Assembly (NCBI RefSeq): GCF_026719745.1
Contig: NZ_JAPPRQ010000134.1
Location: 1-64,000 of the forward strand
Reading direction: 5' to 3'
Source: Clostridium sp. ZS2-4
Lineage (GTDB): Bacteria > Bacillota > Clostridia > Clostridiales > Clostridiaceae
Length of the DNA stretch: 64,000 nt
Position 1 is the first letter of the stretch, and every line of letters starts with the position of its first letter. A program made the translations under genes and the position numbers. The notes below the pieces were generated by a model that searched no databases, had not been told where the DNA came from, and saw only the letters and a program-made list of their open reading frames with translations. Positions 40,126-48,536 of the stretch are shown here, piece after piece.

Positions 40126-41322
40126 ATGATATTATCAGATAGGGCAAAACAAATTTCACCATCCTTAACGCTGGCTATAACAGCAAAAGCAAAAGAAATG
40201 GCTAAACAAGGTATTGATGTCATTAGTTTTGGGGCTGGAGAACCCGACTTCGATACACCTGTTAATATACAAAAGGCAGCTATAAATGCAATAGAAAATG
40301 GATTAACTAGGTATACTGCTGCTTCAGGGATAAACGAATTAAAAGAAGCTATCATAAACAAATTCAAAATGGATAATAATTTAATCTATACAAATGATCA
40401 AGTTATTATTTCAACAGGTGCAAAACAGTGCTTAGCAAATGCTTTCCAAGCTATATTAAACAGCGAAGATGAAGTTTTAATTCCTACACCGTATTGGGTA
40501 AGTTATCCAGAACTTATAAAACTTGCAGATGGAATACCTGTGTTTGTTAAAAACAAACAAGAGAATAACTTTAATTTCTCAATAGATGTTTTAGAGGAAG
40601 CTGTTACATCAAAAACAAAAGCTATTATTGTAAATAGTCCTAATAATCCTACGGGAACAATATACTCAAAACACGATTTAGAGATGATTGTTGATTTTGC
40701 AAAGAAACATAACTTGATAATTATATCTGATGAAATATATGAAAAATTAATATATGGAAATGAAGGACATATCAGTATTGCCAGTTTATCACAAGATGCA
40801 TATGAAAGAACTATAGTAATAAATGGGGTTTCTAAATCCTATGCTATGACTGGGTGGAGAATTGGTTATGCTGCAGCGGGGAATAAGGAAATTATAAAAC
40901 TAATGTCTAGTATTCAAAGTCATACTACTTCAAACCCTAATTCTATTGCACAATATGCAGCGTTAGAAGCATTAACAGGTGACCAATCGTCTTTGAAATC
41001 TATGGTAAAAGAATTTGGAGAGAGAAGAGATTATATGGTATCAAGAATTGATGAAATGAAAAATCTATCATGTTTAAAAGCTGATGGTGCTTTTTATGTT
41101 ATGTTAAATATTTCAAACTATTATGGAAAGAGATTAAATCAAACGATAATTAATACTTCTTTCGAATTTTCGGAAATGCTTTTACAAGAACAAAATGTAG
41201 CTGTTATCCCAGGAATTGCTTTTGGATTAGATGACTATGTGAGATTATCATATGCAACATCAATGGATACTATAAAAAAAGGATTAGATAGGATTGAGGA
41301 GTTTTTAATGAAACTAAATTAA
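40126..41322 (+). CDS. Class I/II pyridoxal-phosphate aminotransferase (aspartate aminotransferase-like)
   Basis: The 398-residue protein is a fold-type I aminotransferase of the AspB/PatA group, which moves amino groups between aspartate or aromatic amino acids and 2-oxoglutarate. Landmarks are SFGAGEPDFDTP near residue 35, VNSPNNPTGTIYS near 169 and the PLP lysine K237 in SKSYAMTGWRIGY. The ATG at 40126 follows GGAGGAG. It is transcribed alone. Exact substrate cannot be decided from sequence, so no symbol is given. Confidence 0.9.
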   Translation: MILSDRAKQISPSLTLAITAKAKEMAKQGIDVISFGAGEPDFDTPVNIQKAAINAIENGLTRYTAASGINELKEAIINKFKMDNNLIYTNDQVIISTGAKQCLANAFQAILNSEDEVLIPTPYWVSYPELIKLADGIPVFVKNKQENNFNFSIDVLEEAVTSKTKAIIVNSPNNPTGTIYSKHDLEMIVDFAKKHNLIIISDEIYEKLIYGNEGHISIASLSQDAYERTIVINGVSKSYAMTGWRIGYAAAGNKEIIKLMSSIQSHTTSNPNSIAQYAALEALTGDQSSLKSMVKEFGERRDYMVSRIDEMKNLSCLKADGAFYVMLNISNYYGKRLNQTIINTSFEFSEMLLQEQNVAVIPGIAFGLDDYVRLSYATSMDTIKKGLDRIEEFLMKLN

Positions 41323-41351
41323 AAAAAAATGTAGAAATTTTTTTTTAGAAG

Positions 41352-41379
41352 TTGAGAAATATAAAAAAACTGATATAAT
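41352..41379 (+). promoter_or_regulatory. Possible promoter of ptsH
   Basis: TTGAGA (41352-41357), 16-base spacer, TATAAT (41374-41379). Confidence 0.55.
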
Positions 41380-41422
41380 AGAAATGTACGTAAAAAAAAA
41401 TAAATGTAAGGGGTGACATAAA

Positions 41423-41683
41423 ATGATAAAAAAAGAAGCAATGGTAAAAAGTGCTACTGGATTACATGCAAGACCTGCTACTTTATTAGTGAAAAAAGCG
41501 TCTTCTTTTAAATCTGATATATATCTTGAATATAAAGATAAAAAAGCGAACATTAAAAGTTTAATCGGAGTACTTTCTTTAGGAGTTACTAAAGATGCAG
41601 CTGTTACAATTATAGCTTCAGGTGATGATGAAACATTAGCTGCTGAAGAAATTGCAAAATTAATTGAATCAATTGCAGAATAA
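41423..41683 (+). CDS. ptsH: Phosphocarrier protein HPr
   Basis: HPr carries phosphate from enzyme I to the sugar-specific EIIA proteins of the PTS. The 86-residue protein has the active-site histidine H15 in ATGLHARPA and the regulatory serine S46 in NIKSLIGV, the target of HPr kinase in catabolite repression. Both sites are present, so it is HPr rather than the Crh variant, which lacks H15. It stands alone without ptsI, as is common in clostridia. The ATG at 41423 follows AGGGGTGA. Confidence 0.96.
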   Translation: MIKKEAMVKSATGLHARPATLLVKKASSFKSDIYLEYKDKKANIKSLIGVLSLGVTKDAAVTIIASGDDETLAAEEIAKLIESIAE

Positions 41684-41687
41684 AAAT

Positions 41688-41711
41688 AAAAGGCTATAAT
41701 AGCCTTTTATT
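41688..41711 (+). terminator. Terminator after ptsH
   Basis: AAAAGGCTA-TAA-TAGCCTTTT followed by ATTTATTTT. Confidence 0.85.
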
Positions 41712-41870
41712 TATTTTACTTGAAAGATTTACTTTTAGATAAATAAAATAGGATTCAAAAAAATTCTTATACATATTTACCCCTAAACTGACTCAAAATA
41801 TTTCTTGATAGAGTATATGGTTTTTAAAATAGACTAAGTTTAAAATAAAGATATTTGCGAACAAAAAGTA

Positions 41871-41899
41871 TTACATTTAATGATAATATATGATATAAT
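41871..41899 (+). promoter_or_regulatory. Possible promoter of purB
   Basis: TTACAT (41871-41876), 17-base spacer, TATAAT (41894-41899). The -10 box is perfect; the -35 box is weak. Confidence 0.5.
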
Positions 41900-41951
41900 A
41901 TGAATAATAGTTTGATAAAAAATAAAAATATATGTGTTCGGAGGCTTTGAT

Positions 41952-43385
41952 ATGGTAAGAAATGTTTATAACACACCTTTAACTAGCAGATATGCTTCTA
42001 GTGAAATGTCATACTTATTTTCTGATGAAATGAAATTTAAAACTTGGCGTAAGCTTTGGGTAGCTTTAGCTGAAAGTGAGAAAGAGTTGGGGTTAAATAT
42101 TTCTCAAGAACAAATAAATGAGTTAAAAAGCAATATTGAAAATATAAATTATGAAGTAGCTGTAGAAAAAGAAAAAGAAATAAGACATGATGTTATGAGT
42201 CATGTATATGCATATGGACTTCAATGTCCTAATGCCAAAGGGATTATTCACTTAGGTGCTACAAGTTGTTTTGTTGGAGATAATACTGATTTAATAGTAA
42301 TGAAAGAGGCTCTTTTGATAGTGAGAAATAAATTAGTGAATGTGATAAACAATCTATCAAAATTTGCTCTGAAATATAAAGATTTACCTACTCTTGGGTT
42401 TACTCATTTACAACCAGCTCAATTAACTACAGTTGGTAAAAGGGCTACATTGTGGATGCAAGATTTGCTTTTAGATTTGGAAAATATAAGTTTTACAATA
42501 GAGACTTTGAAATTAAGAGGGGTAAAAGGGACTACTGGAACTCAAGCTAGTTTCATGAAATTATTTGACAATGATGAAGAAGCAGTAAAAAAACTTGATG
42601 AGCTAGTTGCGAAGAAGGTTGGGTTTGAAAGTACGTATGCTGTAACTGGTCAAACATACTCAAGAAAAGTTGATTCGATAGTATTGAATACCCTTTCGGA
42701 AATTGCTCAAAGTGCTTATAAATTTAGTAATGATTTAAGAATACTTCAAAATATGAAAGAGATGGAAGAACCTTTTGAAAAAAATCAAGTTGGATCTTCA
42801 GCTATGGCATATAAAAGAAATCCGATGAGATCGGAAAGAATAAGTGCATTAAGTAGATTTGTAATTGTGAATTCTCTTAATCCGGCAATAACTGCTGGAA
42901 CTCAATGGTTTGAAAGAACTTTAGATGATTCGGCAAATAAGAGATTATCGGTTTCTGAGGCGTTTTTAGCTTTAGATGGTGTGCTGAATTTATATATGAA
43001 TGTAACAAGTAACATGGTAGTGTATGAAAAAGTAATAGCTTCTCATGTAGAAAGTGAACTTCCTTTTATGGCTACAGAAAATATTTTAATGGAAGCAGTG
43101 AAAAGGGGAGGAGACAGACAGGAGTTACATGAAAAAATAAGAACTCTTTCTATGGAAGCTGCTAAAAGAGTTAAAGAAGAAGGTCTTAATAATGATTTAA
43201 TCCAAAGAATAGTAAAAGATGACTCTTTCTTAATGAGTGCAGAAGAAATTTTTGCTATAATAGATTCTAAGAAGTTTATCGGAAGAGCACCAGGACAGGT
43301 AGAAGATTTTATAAACAATTGTGTTATGCCTGTTATGAATACTTATAAAAATGAATTGAATATAGAAGTAGAAATAAATGTATAA
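41952..43385 (+). CDS. purB: Adenylosuccinate lyase
   Basis: PurB removes fumarate from SAICAR and from adenylosuccinate in purine synthesis. The 477-residue protein shows the fumarase/aspartase superfamily regions HDVMSHVYAYG near residue 78, HLGATSCFVGDNTDL and the signature GSSAMAYKRNPMRSERI near 282-298. The start is ATG 41952 behind CGGAGG. It is a single-gene unit with its own promoter and terminator. Confidence 0.96.
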   Translation: MVRNVYNTPLTSRYASSEMSYLFSDEMKFKTWRKLWVALAESEKELGLNISQEQINELKSNIENINYEVAVEKEKEIRHDVMSHVYAYGLQCPNAKGIIHLGATSCFVGDNTDLIVMKEALLIVRNKLVNVINNLSKFALKYKDLPTLGFTHLQPAQLTTVGKRATLWMQDLLLDLENISFTIETLKLRGVKGTTGTQASFMKLFDNDEEAVKKLDELVAKKVGFESTYAVTGQTYSRKVDSIVLNTLSEIAQSAYKFSNDLRILQNMKEMEEPFEKNQVGSSAMAYKRNPMRSERISALSRFVIVNSLNPAITAGTQWFERTLDDSANKRLSVSEAFLALDGVLNLYMNVTSNMVVYEKVIASHVESELPFMATENILMEAVKRGGDRQELHEKIRTLSMEAAKRVKEEGLNNDLIQRIVKDDSFLMSAEEIFAIIDSKKFIGRAPGQVEDFINNCVMPVMNTYKNELNIEVEINV

Positions 43386-43406
43386 ATATATGATATAATA
43401 TGTATT

Positions 43407-43434
43407 AGCCGGTATGAAAAACATATCGGCTTTT
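43407..43434 (+). terminator. Terminator after purB
   Basis: AGCCGGTATG-AAAAA-CATATCGGCT (one G-T pair) followed by TTTT. Confidence 0.8.
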
Positions 43435-43627
43435 GTATTGAAAATTATTTTTAAAAAAACATTAATGTACATTTGTATAAATATAAAAATTTTAAAAATA
43501 TTTTTTTTATTATAATTGATGATACTTTTTAAAATAAATTTCCATTATAATAATGATATAAAAGTGTTAGTTTTAAATATAAGCACTAGAATCATTGAAT
43601 ATAAATAAAATATATATCAAAAACAAC

Positions 43628-43665
43628 ATCTAACTTCGCTAAATGTAAATTTAGCGAAGTTAGAT
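43628..43665. repeat. Perfect 17-bp inverted repeat before the tyrosine recombinase gene
   Basis: ATCTAACTTCGCTAAAT, loop GTAA, ATTTAGCGAAGTTAGAT: a perfect 38-base dyad ending 21 bases before the recombinase ATG. No T-run follows, so it is not a standard terminator. The core AACTTCGCTAA also occurs once in the rny leader (38288-38298). Confidence 0.9.
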
Positions 43666-43686
43666 ACGCGAAATAGGGGGGGCATT

Positions 43687-44673
43687 ATGAATTATACTTT
43701 AATAAATATCTATGATCCTACTTTACCTGAATACGTGAATGAATTTTTGAACTATCTGGGAACAATCAAAGGAAAATCCGAAAATACTATCAAGGGATAT
43801 AAATGGGATTTAACTATGTTTTTTAGATTTTTAAAACTATACAAAGGACATGTAAAAAATAATATTGAGTTTGAAGATATAGCTATTGATGATATTGATA
43901 AAACCTTTATAAAAAAAATTAGACTTTCCGACTTATACGCATATATCTCCTTTACTGAAAATTATAGAAATAACGGGAATTATGCCAGAGCTAGAAAAGT
44001 AGCCTCTCTCAAATCCTTTTTTAAATATTTGCACAGCAAAGCAAAAATATTAGATGAAAATCCTGCTGCTGAATTAGAATCACCTAAAATCAACAAACGG
44101 AATCCTGTGTATTTAACTTTGGAGGAAAGCAAAAATCTTTTAACCTCTATTGATGGAGAAAATAAAGAAAGAGATTATTGTATTATAACGTTATTTTTAA
44201 ACTGTGGGCTGAGACTTTCGGAATTGTGCAGTATTGATATTTCAAAGATAAAAGATGATACTCTAACCATCATAGGTAAAGGAAATAAAGAAAGAACTGT
44301 GTACCTAAATAACGCATGTTTAAAAGCAATTGAAAATTACATGGCTATAAGAAATCAAAAACACAATAAGATAGATCCAGCTCATAAAGATGCTTTGTTT
44401 ATTAGTAAAAAGCTGAAAAGGATAAATAAAAGAAGTGTTGAACTATTGGTGAAGAAACACATAGAGAAATCCGGACTTACAAATCAGAAATATACGCCTC
44501 ATAAATTAAGGCATACAGCTGCAACGTTGATGTACAAGTATGGCAATGTAGATATACGAAGTTTGCAGAAAATTCTTGGACATGAGAATGTTTCAACTAC
44601 ACAGATATATACTCATGTAGATGACGAAACTTTGAGACAAGCTGTCAGCTTAAATCCTTTAAGTGAAGAATAA
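43687..44673 (+). CDS. Tyrosine recombinase, XerC/XerD-like
   Basis: A 328-residue phage-integrase-fold recombinase. The N-terminal SAM-like core-binding domain spans about residues 10-125, and the catalytic domain has the full set R176, H272, R275, H299 and the nucleophile Y308 (motifs LNCGLRLSEL, HKLRHTAATLMYKYG and LGHENVSTTQIYTHV). It is therefore predicted active. The ATG at 43687 follows a run of seven G. Codon choice seems slightly less AT-biased than in its neighbours. It could be the chromosome-dimer resolvase or a domesticated integrase; the palindrome just upstream leaves the second option open. It lies next to lexA. Confidence 0.9.
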   Translation: MNYTLINIYDPTLPEYVNEFLNYLGTIKGKSENTIKGYKWDLTMFFRFLKLYKGHVKNNIEFEDIAIDDIDKTFIKKIRLSDLYAYISFTENYRNNGNYARARKVASLKSFFKYLHSKAKILDENPAAELESPKINKRNPVYLTLEESKNLLTSIDGENKERDYCIITLFLNCGLRLSELCSIDISKIKDDTLTIIGKGNKERTVYLNNACLKAIENYMAIRNQKHNKIDPAHKDALFISKKLKRINKRSVELLVKKHIEKSGLTNQKYTPHKLRHTAATLMYKYGNVDIRSLQKILGHENVSTTQIYTHVDDETLRQAVSLNPLSEE

Positions 44674-44696
44674 AAAGCAATGAATTGCTTTTTATT
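44669..44696. terminator. Bidirectional terminator between the recombinase and the Cys-rich gene
   Basis: AATAAAAAGCAAT-GA-ATTGCTTTTTATT overlaps both stop codons of the convergent genes and has a T-run on each strand. Confidence 0.85.
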
Positions 44697-45078
44697 CTTT
44701 TCTGTTATCAAAAACAAATAAACCTGGAAATGCTTCTTCCATTACTTTTTTGGTATTCATATTTTCTTCTAATATCTCGGTAAGACCATCAATATCATCT
44801 ATGTACTCTACTCTTATATCATCTTCTTTTAAATCAGAGTTATATGAAGCGAATTTTTCAATGACTTGATTTTTTGATGTGTTCTCATCTTCCTTATCGT
44901 TTATTTCAAGAACATCTTCAACTATTTCATCGATATCTATAGCTTTGGCATCATACCCTTCTAATTCTAAACATTTTCCGCAGTTGTTGCATATTTTAGA
45001 TGGTTTTAAATCACATTTATTACATTCATCACAATTATCACACACTTTTTTGGGGTTTAAAATACATAATTTGCACAT
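44692..45078 (-). CDS. Cys-rich hypothetical protein with acidic C-terminal part
   Basis: A 128-residue protein I cannot assign. The first 36 residues hold nine cysteines as CxxC-type pairs (C2/C5, C13/C16, C19/C22, C30/C33, plus C36), typical of zinc or iron-sulfur binding knuckles. The rest is strongly acidic (E and D-rich) and probably helical. The start ATG at 45078 follows GGAGAG on the minus strand. It is divergent from lexA, sharing a 140-base upstream region that contains the LexA box, so SOS co-regulation is possible but unproven. Confidence 0.75.
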   Translation of the reverse strand: MCKLCILNPKKVCDNCDECNKCDLKPSKICNNCGKCLELEGYDAKAIDIDEIVEDVLEINDKEDENTSKNQVIEKFASYNSDLKEDDIRVEYIDDIDGLTEILEENMNTKKVMEEAFPGLFVFDNRKE

Positions 45079-45150
45079 AATCTATCTCTCCTTTTATAAT
45101 ATATCAAAATATTATTATATCAAAAGAATTAGAGGTAATCAAATTTGTGA

Positions 45151-45162
45151 GAACATTAGTTT
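45151..45162. promoter_or_regulatory. Probable LexA box of lexA
   Basis: GAACATTAGTTT matches GAAC-N4-GTTC at seven of eight fixed positions and overlaps the -35 box of the lexA promoter, as expected for autorepression. Confidence 0.6.
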
Positions 45163-45189
45163 GATGTTTTTGGAAATTTATGATATAAT
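45161..45189 (+). promoter_or_regulatory. Predicted sigma-A promoter of lexA
   Basis: TTGATG (45161-45166), 17-base spacer, TATAAT (45184-45189). Confidence 0.7.
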
Positions 45190-45217
45190 TCAGAATAAAG
45201 GATAAGGGGTGTATATA

Positions 45218-45826
45218 ATGAATGTAAATAAAAAGGATAAACAAACAGAAATATATGAATTTATAAAAATATACATTAGAGAAAAAGGATATCCTCCTTC
45301 AGTAAGAGAAATATGCAAAGGTGTAGGGTTAAGTTCTACATCTACTGTTCATGGTCATCTTGCCAGACTTGAAAAAAAAGGTATGATTAAACGTGATTCT
45401 ACAAAACCTAGAACTATAGAAATATTAAAAGACCCCCCTATCAAACAGGAAATGGTTGGTATTCCTATTATAGGAAAAGTAACTGCCGGAGAACCGATTT
45501 TAGCTGTTGAAAATGTAGAGGATACATTCCCTATCTCGTTAAATTTTATACCAAGTAATAAAGATTTGTTTATGTTAAGGATTTCAGGAGAAAGTATGAT
45601 AGATGCGGGAATTATGAATGGAGATTTAGCTATAATTGAGAAAACTAATTATGCGGCAAATGGAGATATAGTTGTTGCTTTAATAGATAATGAAGCTACA
45701 ATAAAAAGATTTTTTAAAGAAAAAGATTATATAAGATTACAGCCTGAAAATAAAACAATGTCTCCAATTATAGTAGAAAATTGTACTATTATAGGTAAAT
45801 TAATTGGACTATTTAGAAAGTATTAA
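45218..45826 (+). CDS. lexA: SOS repressor LexA
   Basis: LexA represses DNA-damage genes and cleaves itself when bound to RecA filaments. The 202-residue protein has a winged-helix DNA-binding domain (about 1-70, with [20 protein letters not shown]). The cleavage site is A90-G91 in GKVTAGEP, and the Ser-Lys dyad is S126 (GESMIDAG) and K163 (TIKRF). All catalytic elements are intact. AAGGGGTG places the start at ATG 45218; a GTG three codons upstream is less likely. Confidence 0.97.
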   Translation: MNVNKKDKQTEIYEFIKIYIREKGYPPSVREICKGVGLSSTSTVHGHLARLEKKGMIKRDSTKPRTIEILKDPPIKQEMVGIPIIGKVTAGEPILAVENVEDTFPISLNFIPSNKDLFMLRISGESMIDAGIMNGDLAIIEKTNYAANGDIVVALIDNEATIKRFFKEKDYIRLQPENKTMSPIIVENCTIIGKLIGLFRKY

Positions 45827-45835
45827 TAAATATAG

Positions 45836-45876
45836 AAACTAGTAGATAATCATAAAAAATCCTATCTACTAGTTTT
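45836..45876. terminator. Bidirectional terminator between lexA and the convergent PLP gene
   Basis: AAACTAGTAGATA and TATCTACTAGTTT form a 13-bp stem, with T-rich flanks for the plus strand. Confidence 0.8.
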
Positions 45877-45881
45877 CTTAT

Positions 45882-47171
45882 TTACGCATCTTTTATAATT
45901 TTACTTAAAGCAATTAAAATGCCTATTTTTGCATGATCGAAGGTAAGACCTCCCTGAAGATATGCAATATATGGTTCTCTTATAGGTGCATCAGCAGATA
46001 ATTCAATAGATGATCCTTGAATAAAAGCACCAGCTGCCATTATAACTTGATCATTATATCCAGGCATATCCCATGGTTCACAAACCACAAAAGAATCAAC
46101 AGGAGAACCTAACTGTATCCCCTTACAAAATTGAATCAATTTTTCTCTATCGTTGAATTTTATGGCTTGAATTATATCACTTCTATTTGTGTCATATGTT
46201 GGAAGTACTTCAAATCCTGCAAGTTCCATTATTCTAGCACAGAAGATAGCTCCTTTTAAAGCTTCCATGGCCACATGAGGAGCAAAAAATAATCCTTGAT
46301 ACATAGCTCTCATTACCCCGAATGTTGAACCACATTCGGCACCTATCCCTGGAACTGTTAATCTATAAGATGCCTGTTCTACACACTCTTTAGTTCCTGC
46401 TATATATCCTCCAGTAGGTGCTATTCCTCCACCTATATTTTTTATTAGAGACCCAACAACTAAATCTGCTCCAACATCTGTTGGCTCTAAAATATCAATA
46501 AATTCACCATAGCAGTTATCTACAAAACAAATTATATTTTTTCTAACAGATTTAACACACTCTACTATATTTTTTATATCTGAAATATTTAATGAATTTC
46601 TCCATCCATATCCTGTAGATCTTTGTATATGTACAAGCTTTATAGTTCCATCTTCTTGTAAAGCTTTTGCAATATCTTCTATATTAGGTTTTCCGTTTTC
46701 TTTAAGTTCTATTTGCTTATAAGAAACTCCATATTCTTTTAAAGAACCTATCCTTTCATCCTTATCTATTCCAATTACACTGTGTAAAGTATCATATGGT
46801 TTGCCACATACTGAAATCATAGTATCATTTGGTCTTAAATTACCGAATAAAGCAGCGCCTAAAGCATGAGTACCATTGACAAAATGGGGTCTTACAAGTG
46901 CACTTTCACAGTTGAAAATTCTTGCATATACCTTATCTAATGAATCTCTGCCTATATCTCCATAACCATACCCAGTTGTATTTGTAAAATGTGCTTCGCT
47001 TATTCTTTCTTCCTGCATGGCATTTAAAACCTTCAGCTGATTGTATTCCCTAATTTCATCTATAGCTTTAAATTTATCTTTAACATCATTTATAGCTCTT
47101 TCGTAAAGTTCTAATGCCTTGTTACTTATGCTATATTTCTTAATCAATTGTTCTTTCATTTGTTCTATCAT
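45882..47171 (-). CDS. Methionine gamma-lyase family / aluminium resistance protein (YnbB-like)
   Basis: A 429-residue fold-type I PLP enzyme of the Met_gamma_lyase family (PF06838), often annotated as aluminium resistance protein. Visible segments are FTNTTGYGYGDIGRDSLDKV (about 62-81), FVNGTHALGAALFGNLRPND, QRSTGYGWRNSLN and the probable PLP lysine in LIKNIGGGIAPTGGYI. The biochemical activity in this family is poorly established. The start ATG at 47171 follows GGGAGG. Its position beside hfq-miaA-mutL resembles ynbB of Bacillus, near hfq and miaA. Confidence 0.9.
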   Translation of the reverse strand: MIEQMKEQLIKKYSISNKALELYERAINDVKDKFKAIDEIREYNQLKVLNAMQEERISEAHFTNTTGYGYGDIGRDSLDKVYARIFNCESALVRPHFVNGTHALGAALFGNLRPNDTMISVCGKPYDTLHSVIGIDKDERIGSLKEYGVSYKQIELKENGKPNIEDIAKALQEDGTIKLVHIQRSTGYGWRNSLNISDIKNIVECVKSVRKNIICFVDNCYGEFIDILEPTDVGADLVVGSLIKNIGGGIAPTGGYIAGTKECVEQASYRLTVPGIGAECGSTFGVMRAMYQGLFFAPHVAMEALKGAIFCARIMELAGFEVLPTYDTNRSDIIQAIKFNDREKLIQFCKGIQLGSPVDSFVVCEPWDMPGYNDQVIMAAGAFIQGSSIELSADAPIREPYIAYLQGGLTFDHAKIGILIALSKIIKDA

Positions 47172-47227
47172 ATGTATAACCTCCCAATACCCGAATTTAA
47201 ATCATTAACTATATTATCATACATGAA

Positions 47228-47255
47228 AAAAATAGGCAAATAAATGCCTATTTTT
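47228..47255 (-). terminator. Terminator after hfq
   Basis: On the minus strand AAAAATAGGCA-TTTATT-TGCCTATTTTT is followed by further T. It overlaps the hfq stop codon. Confidence 0.85.
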
Positions 47256-47490
47256 CATTATTATCGTCTTGTACAAATAAAATTGGTTTAGCTGGAACGA
47301 TAGTTGATACTGCATGTTTATATATCATCATTTGCTTTCCTTCATTATCAAGAATTACTGTAAAATTATCAAATCCTTTAACATTTCCTTTAAGTTGAAA
47401 TCCATTTGTCAAAAATATTGTAACAGGTATTCTATTTTTCCTAGCGTTATTTAAAAATAAATCTTGCAAATTATTATTTAGTTTGTTCAT
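47248..47490 (-). CDS. hfq: RNA chaperone Hfq
   Basis: Hfq is a hexameric Sm-like protein that binds small RNAs and mRNAs. The 80-residue protein has [20 protein letters not shown] at the start, the Sm1 motif [18 protein letters not shown] and the Sm2 signature [10 protein letters not shown]. The C-terminal tail is short and acidic. An upstream TTG is in frame, but GGAGGG indicates ATG 47490. The miaA-hfq order is conserved from enterobacteria to Firmicutes. Confidence 0.97.
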   Translation of the reverse strand: MNKLNNNLQDLFLNNARKNRIPVTIFLTNGFQLKGNVKGFDNFTVILDNEGKQMMIYKHAVSTIVPAKPILFVQDDNNEK

Positions 47491-47552
47491 AATATTTCCC
47501 TCCAAATTTTTATATATCTATATTCTATAAAAAGAAATAAATTCCTCTATTT

Positions 47553-48515
47553 TTAAAGATTTTTGTTATACTTAAATTTATTTCGCAAATCATTAAATTT
47601 ACTAATAATAGCTTCAGCTACTTCAGAATCATCATTATAAGTATCTTTATTTATCCAAATAACCCTTTTATCTTTTCTGAACCATGTAAGCTGACGTTTA
47701 GCATAATTTCTACTTCCTTTTTTAATCATCTCAATGGCTTCATCAAGTGTAATTTTACCATCCAAATAATAAAGTATTTCTTTATAGCCAATACCTTTCA
47801 TAGACTGCATATCTGCAGTTAAACCCATATTTTTCAATTTTACAACCTCATCAATTAAACCTTCTTCAATCATTATATCCACACGTTGATTTATTCTATT
47901 ATATAATTTTGCTCTATCCATAGTAAGCACAAAGTAATAGACATTATAAGGTATATTATATATATCTTGCTCTGCATTAAACTCACTAATTGTTTTACCT
48001 GTAAGTTTAAATACTTCAAGAGCTCTAATTACTCTTTTTAAATCATTTGGATATAATTTATTATATGATTCGTTATCAATATCTTTAAGAAGAGAATGAA
48101 TGTATTCATTCCCCTTCTCCAGTGCCAAAGATTTTAGATGTTCTCTATATATTTCATCTTTATAAGCATTTGCAAAATCATAATTAAATATCAGTGAATC
48201 AATATAAAATCCAGTTCCACCAACCAACATAGGTAGCTTGCTATTACTGGTTATTTCCTCGATATCTTTTGCAGCTTCATGCTTAAACTCTACTACACTG
48301 AACTCCTGAGAAGGTTCTACAAAATCTATAACATGGTGCGGGATACCTTCTCTTTCATCTTCCTTAATTTTAGCAGAACCTATATCCATATATTTATAAA
48401 TTTGCATTGAATCAGCTGAAATTATTTCACCATTTAAATTTTTAGCTAAATTTATGGATATAGCTGTTTTCCCAACAGCTGTAGGACCTGCAAGTATAAA
48501 TAAATCTTTTTTCAT
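47553..48515 (-). CDS. miaA: tRNA dimethylallyltransferase
   Basis: MiaA transfers a dimethylallyl group to A37 of tRNAs reading UNN codons; MiaB (53236-54564) then methylthiolates the product. The 320-residue protein has Walker [13 protein letters not shown] near residue 9, [18 protein letters not shown] near 34, [11 protein letters not shown] near 99 and [12 protein letters not shown] near 270. The ATG at 48515 follows AAGGAG, 21 bases after the mutL stop, so it is in the mutS-mutL-miaA-hfq run. Confidence 0.97.
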   Translation of the reverse strand: MKKDLFILAGPTAVGKTAISINLAKNLNGEIISADSMQIYKYMDIGSAKIKEDEREGIPHHVIDFVEPSQEFSVVEFKHEAAKDIEEITSNSKLPMLVGGTGFYIDSLIFNYDFANAYKDEIYREHLKSLALEKGNEYIHSLLKDIDNESYNKLYPNDLKRVIRALEVFKLTGKTISEFNAEQDIYNIPYNVYYFVLTMDRAKLYNRINQRVDIMIEEGLIDEVVKLKNMGLTADMQSMKGIGYKEILYYLDGKITLDEAIEMIKKGSRNYAKRQLTWFRKDKRVIWINKDTYNDDSEVAEAIISKFNDLRNKFKYNKNL

Positions 48516-48536
48516 TTACAATCTCCTTCTGTATAG

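Noticed and set aside
41855-41945. Possible PurR boxes before purB
   Set aside because: GCGAAC near 41857 and an inverted CCGAAC near 41936 resemble PurBox cores, but spacing (about 80 bases) and flanks do not fit the known paired arrangement.
44879-45205. 108-codon plus-strand frame opposite the Cys-rich gene
   Set aside because: It is antisense to a gene with a better start and composition and runs through the lexA control region.
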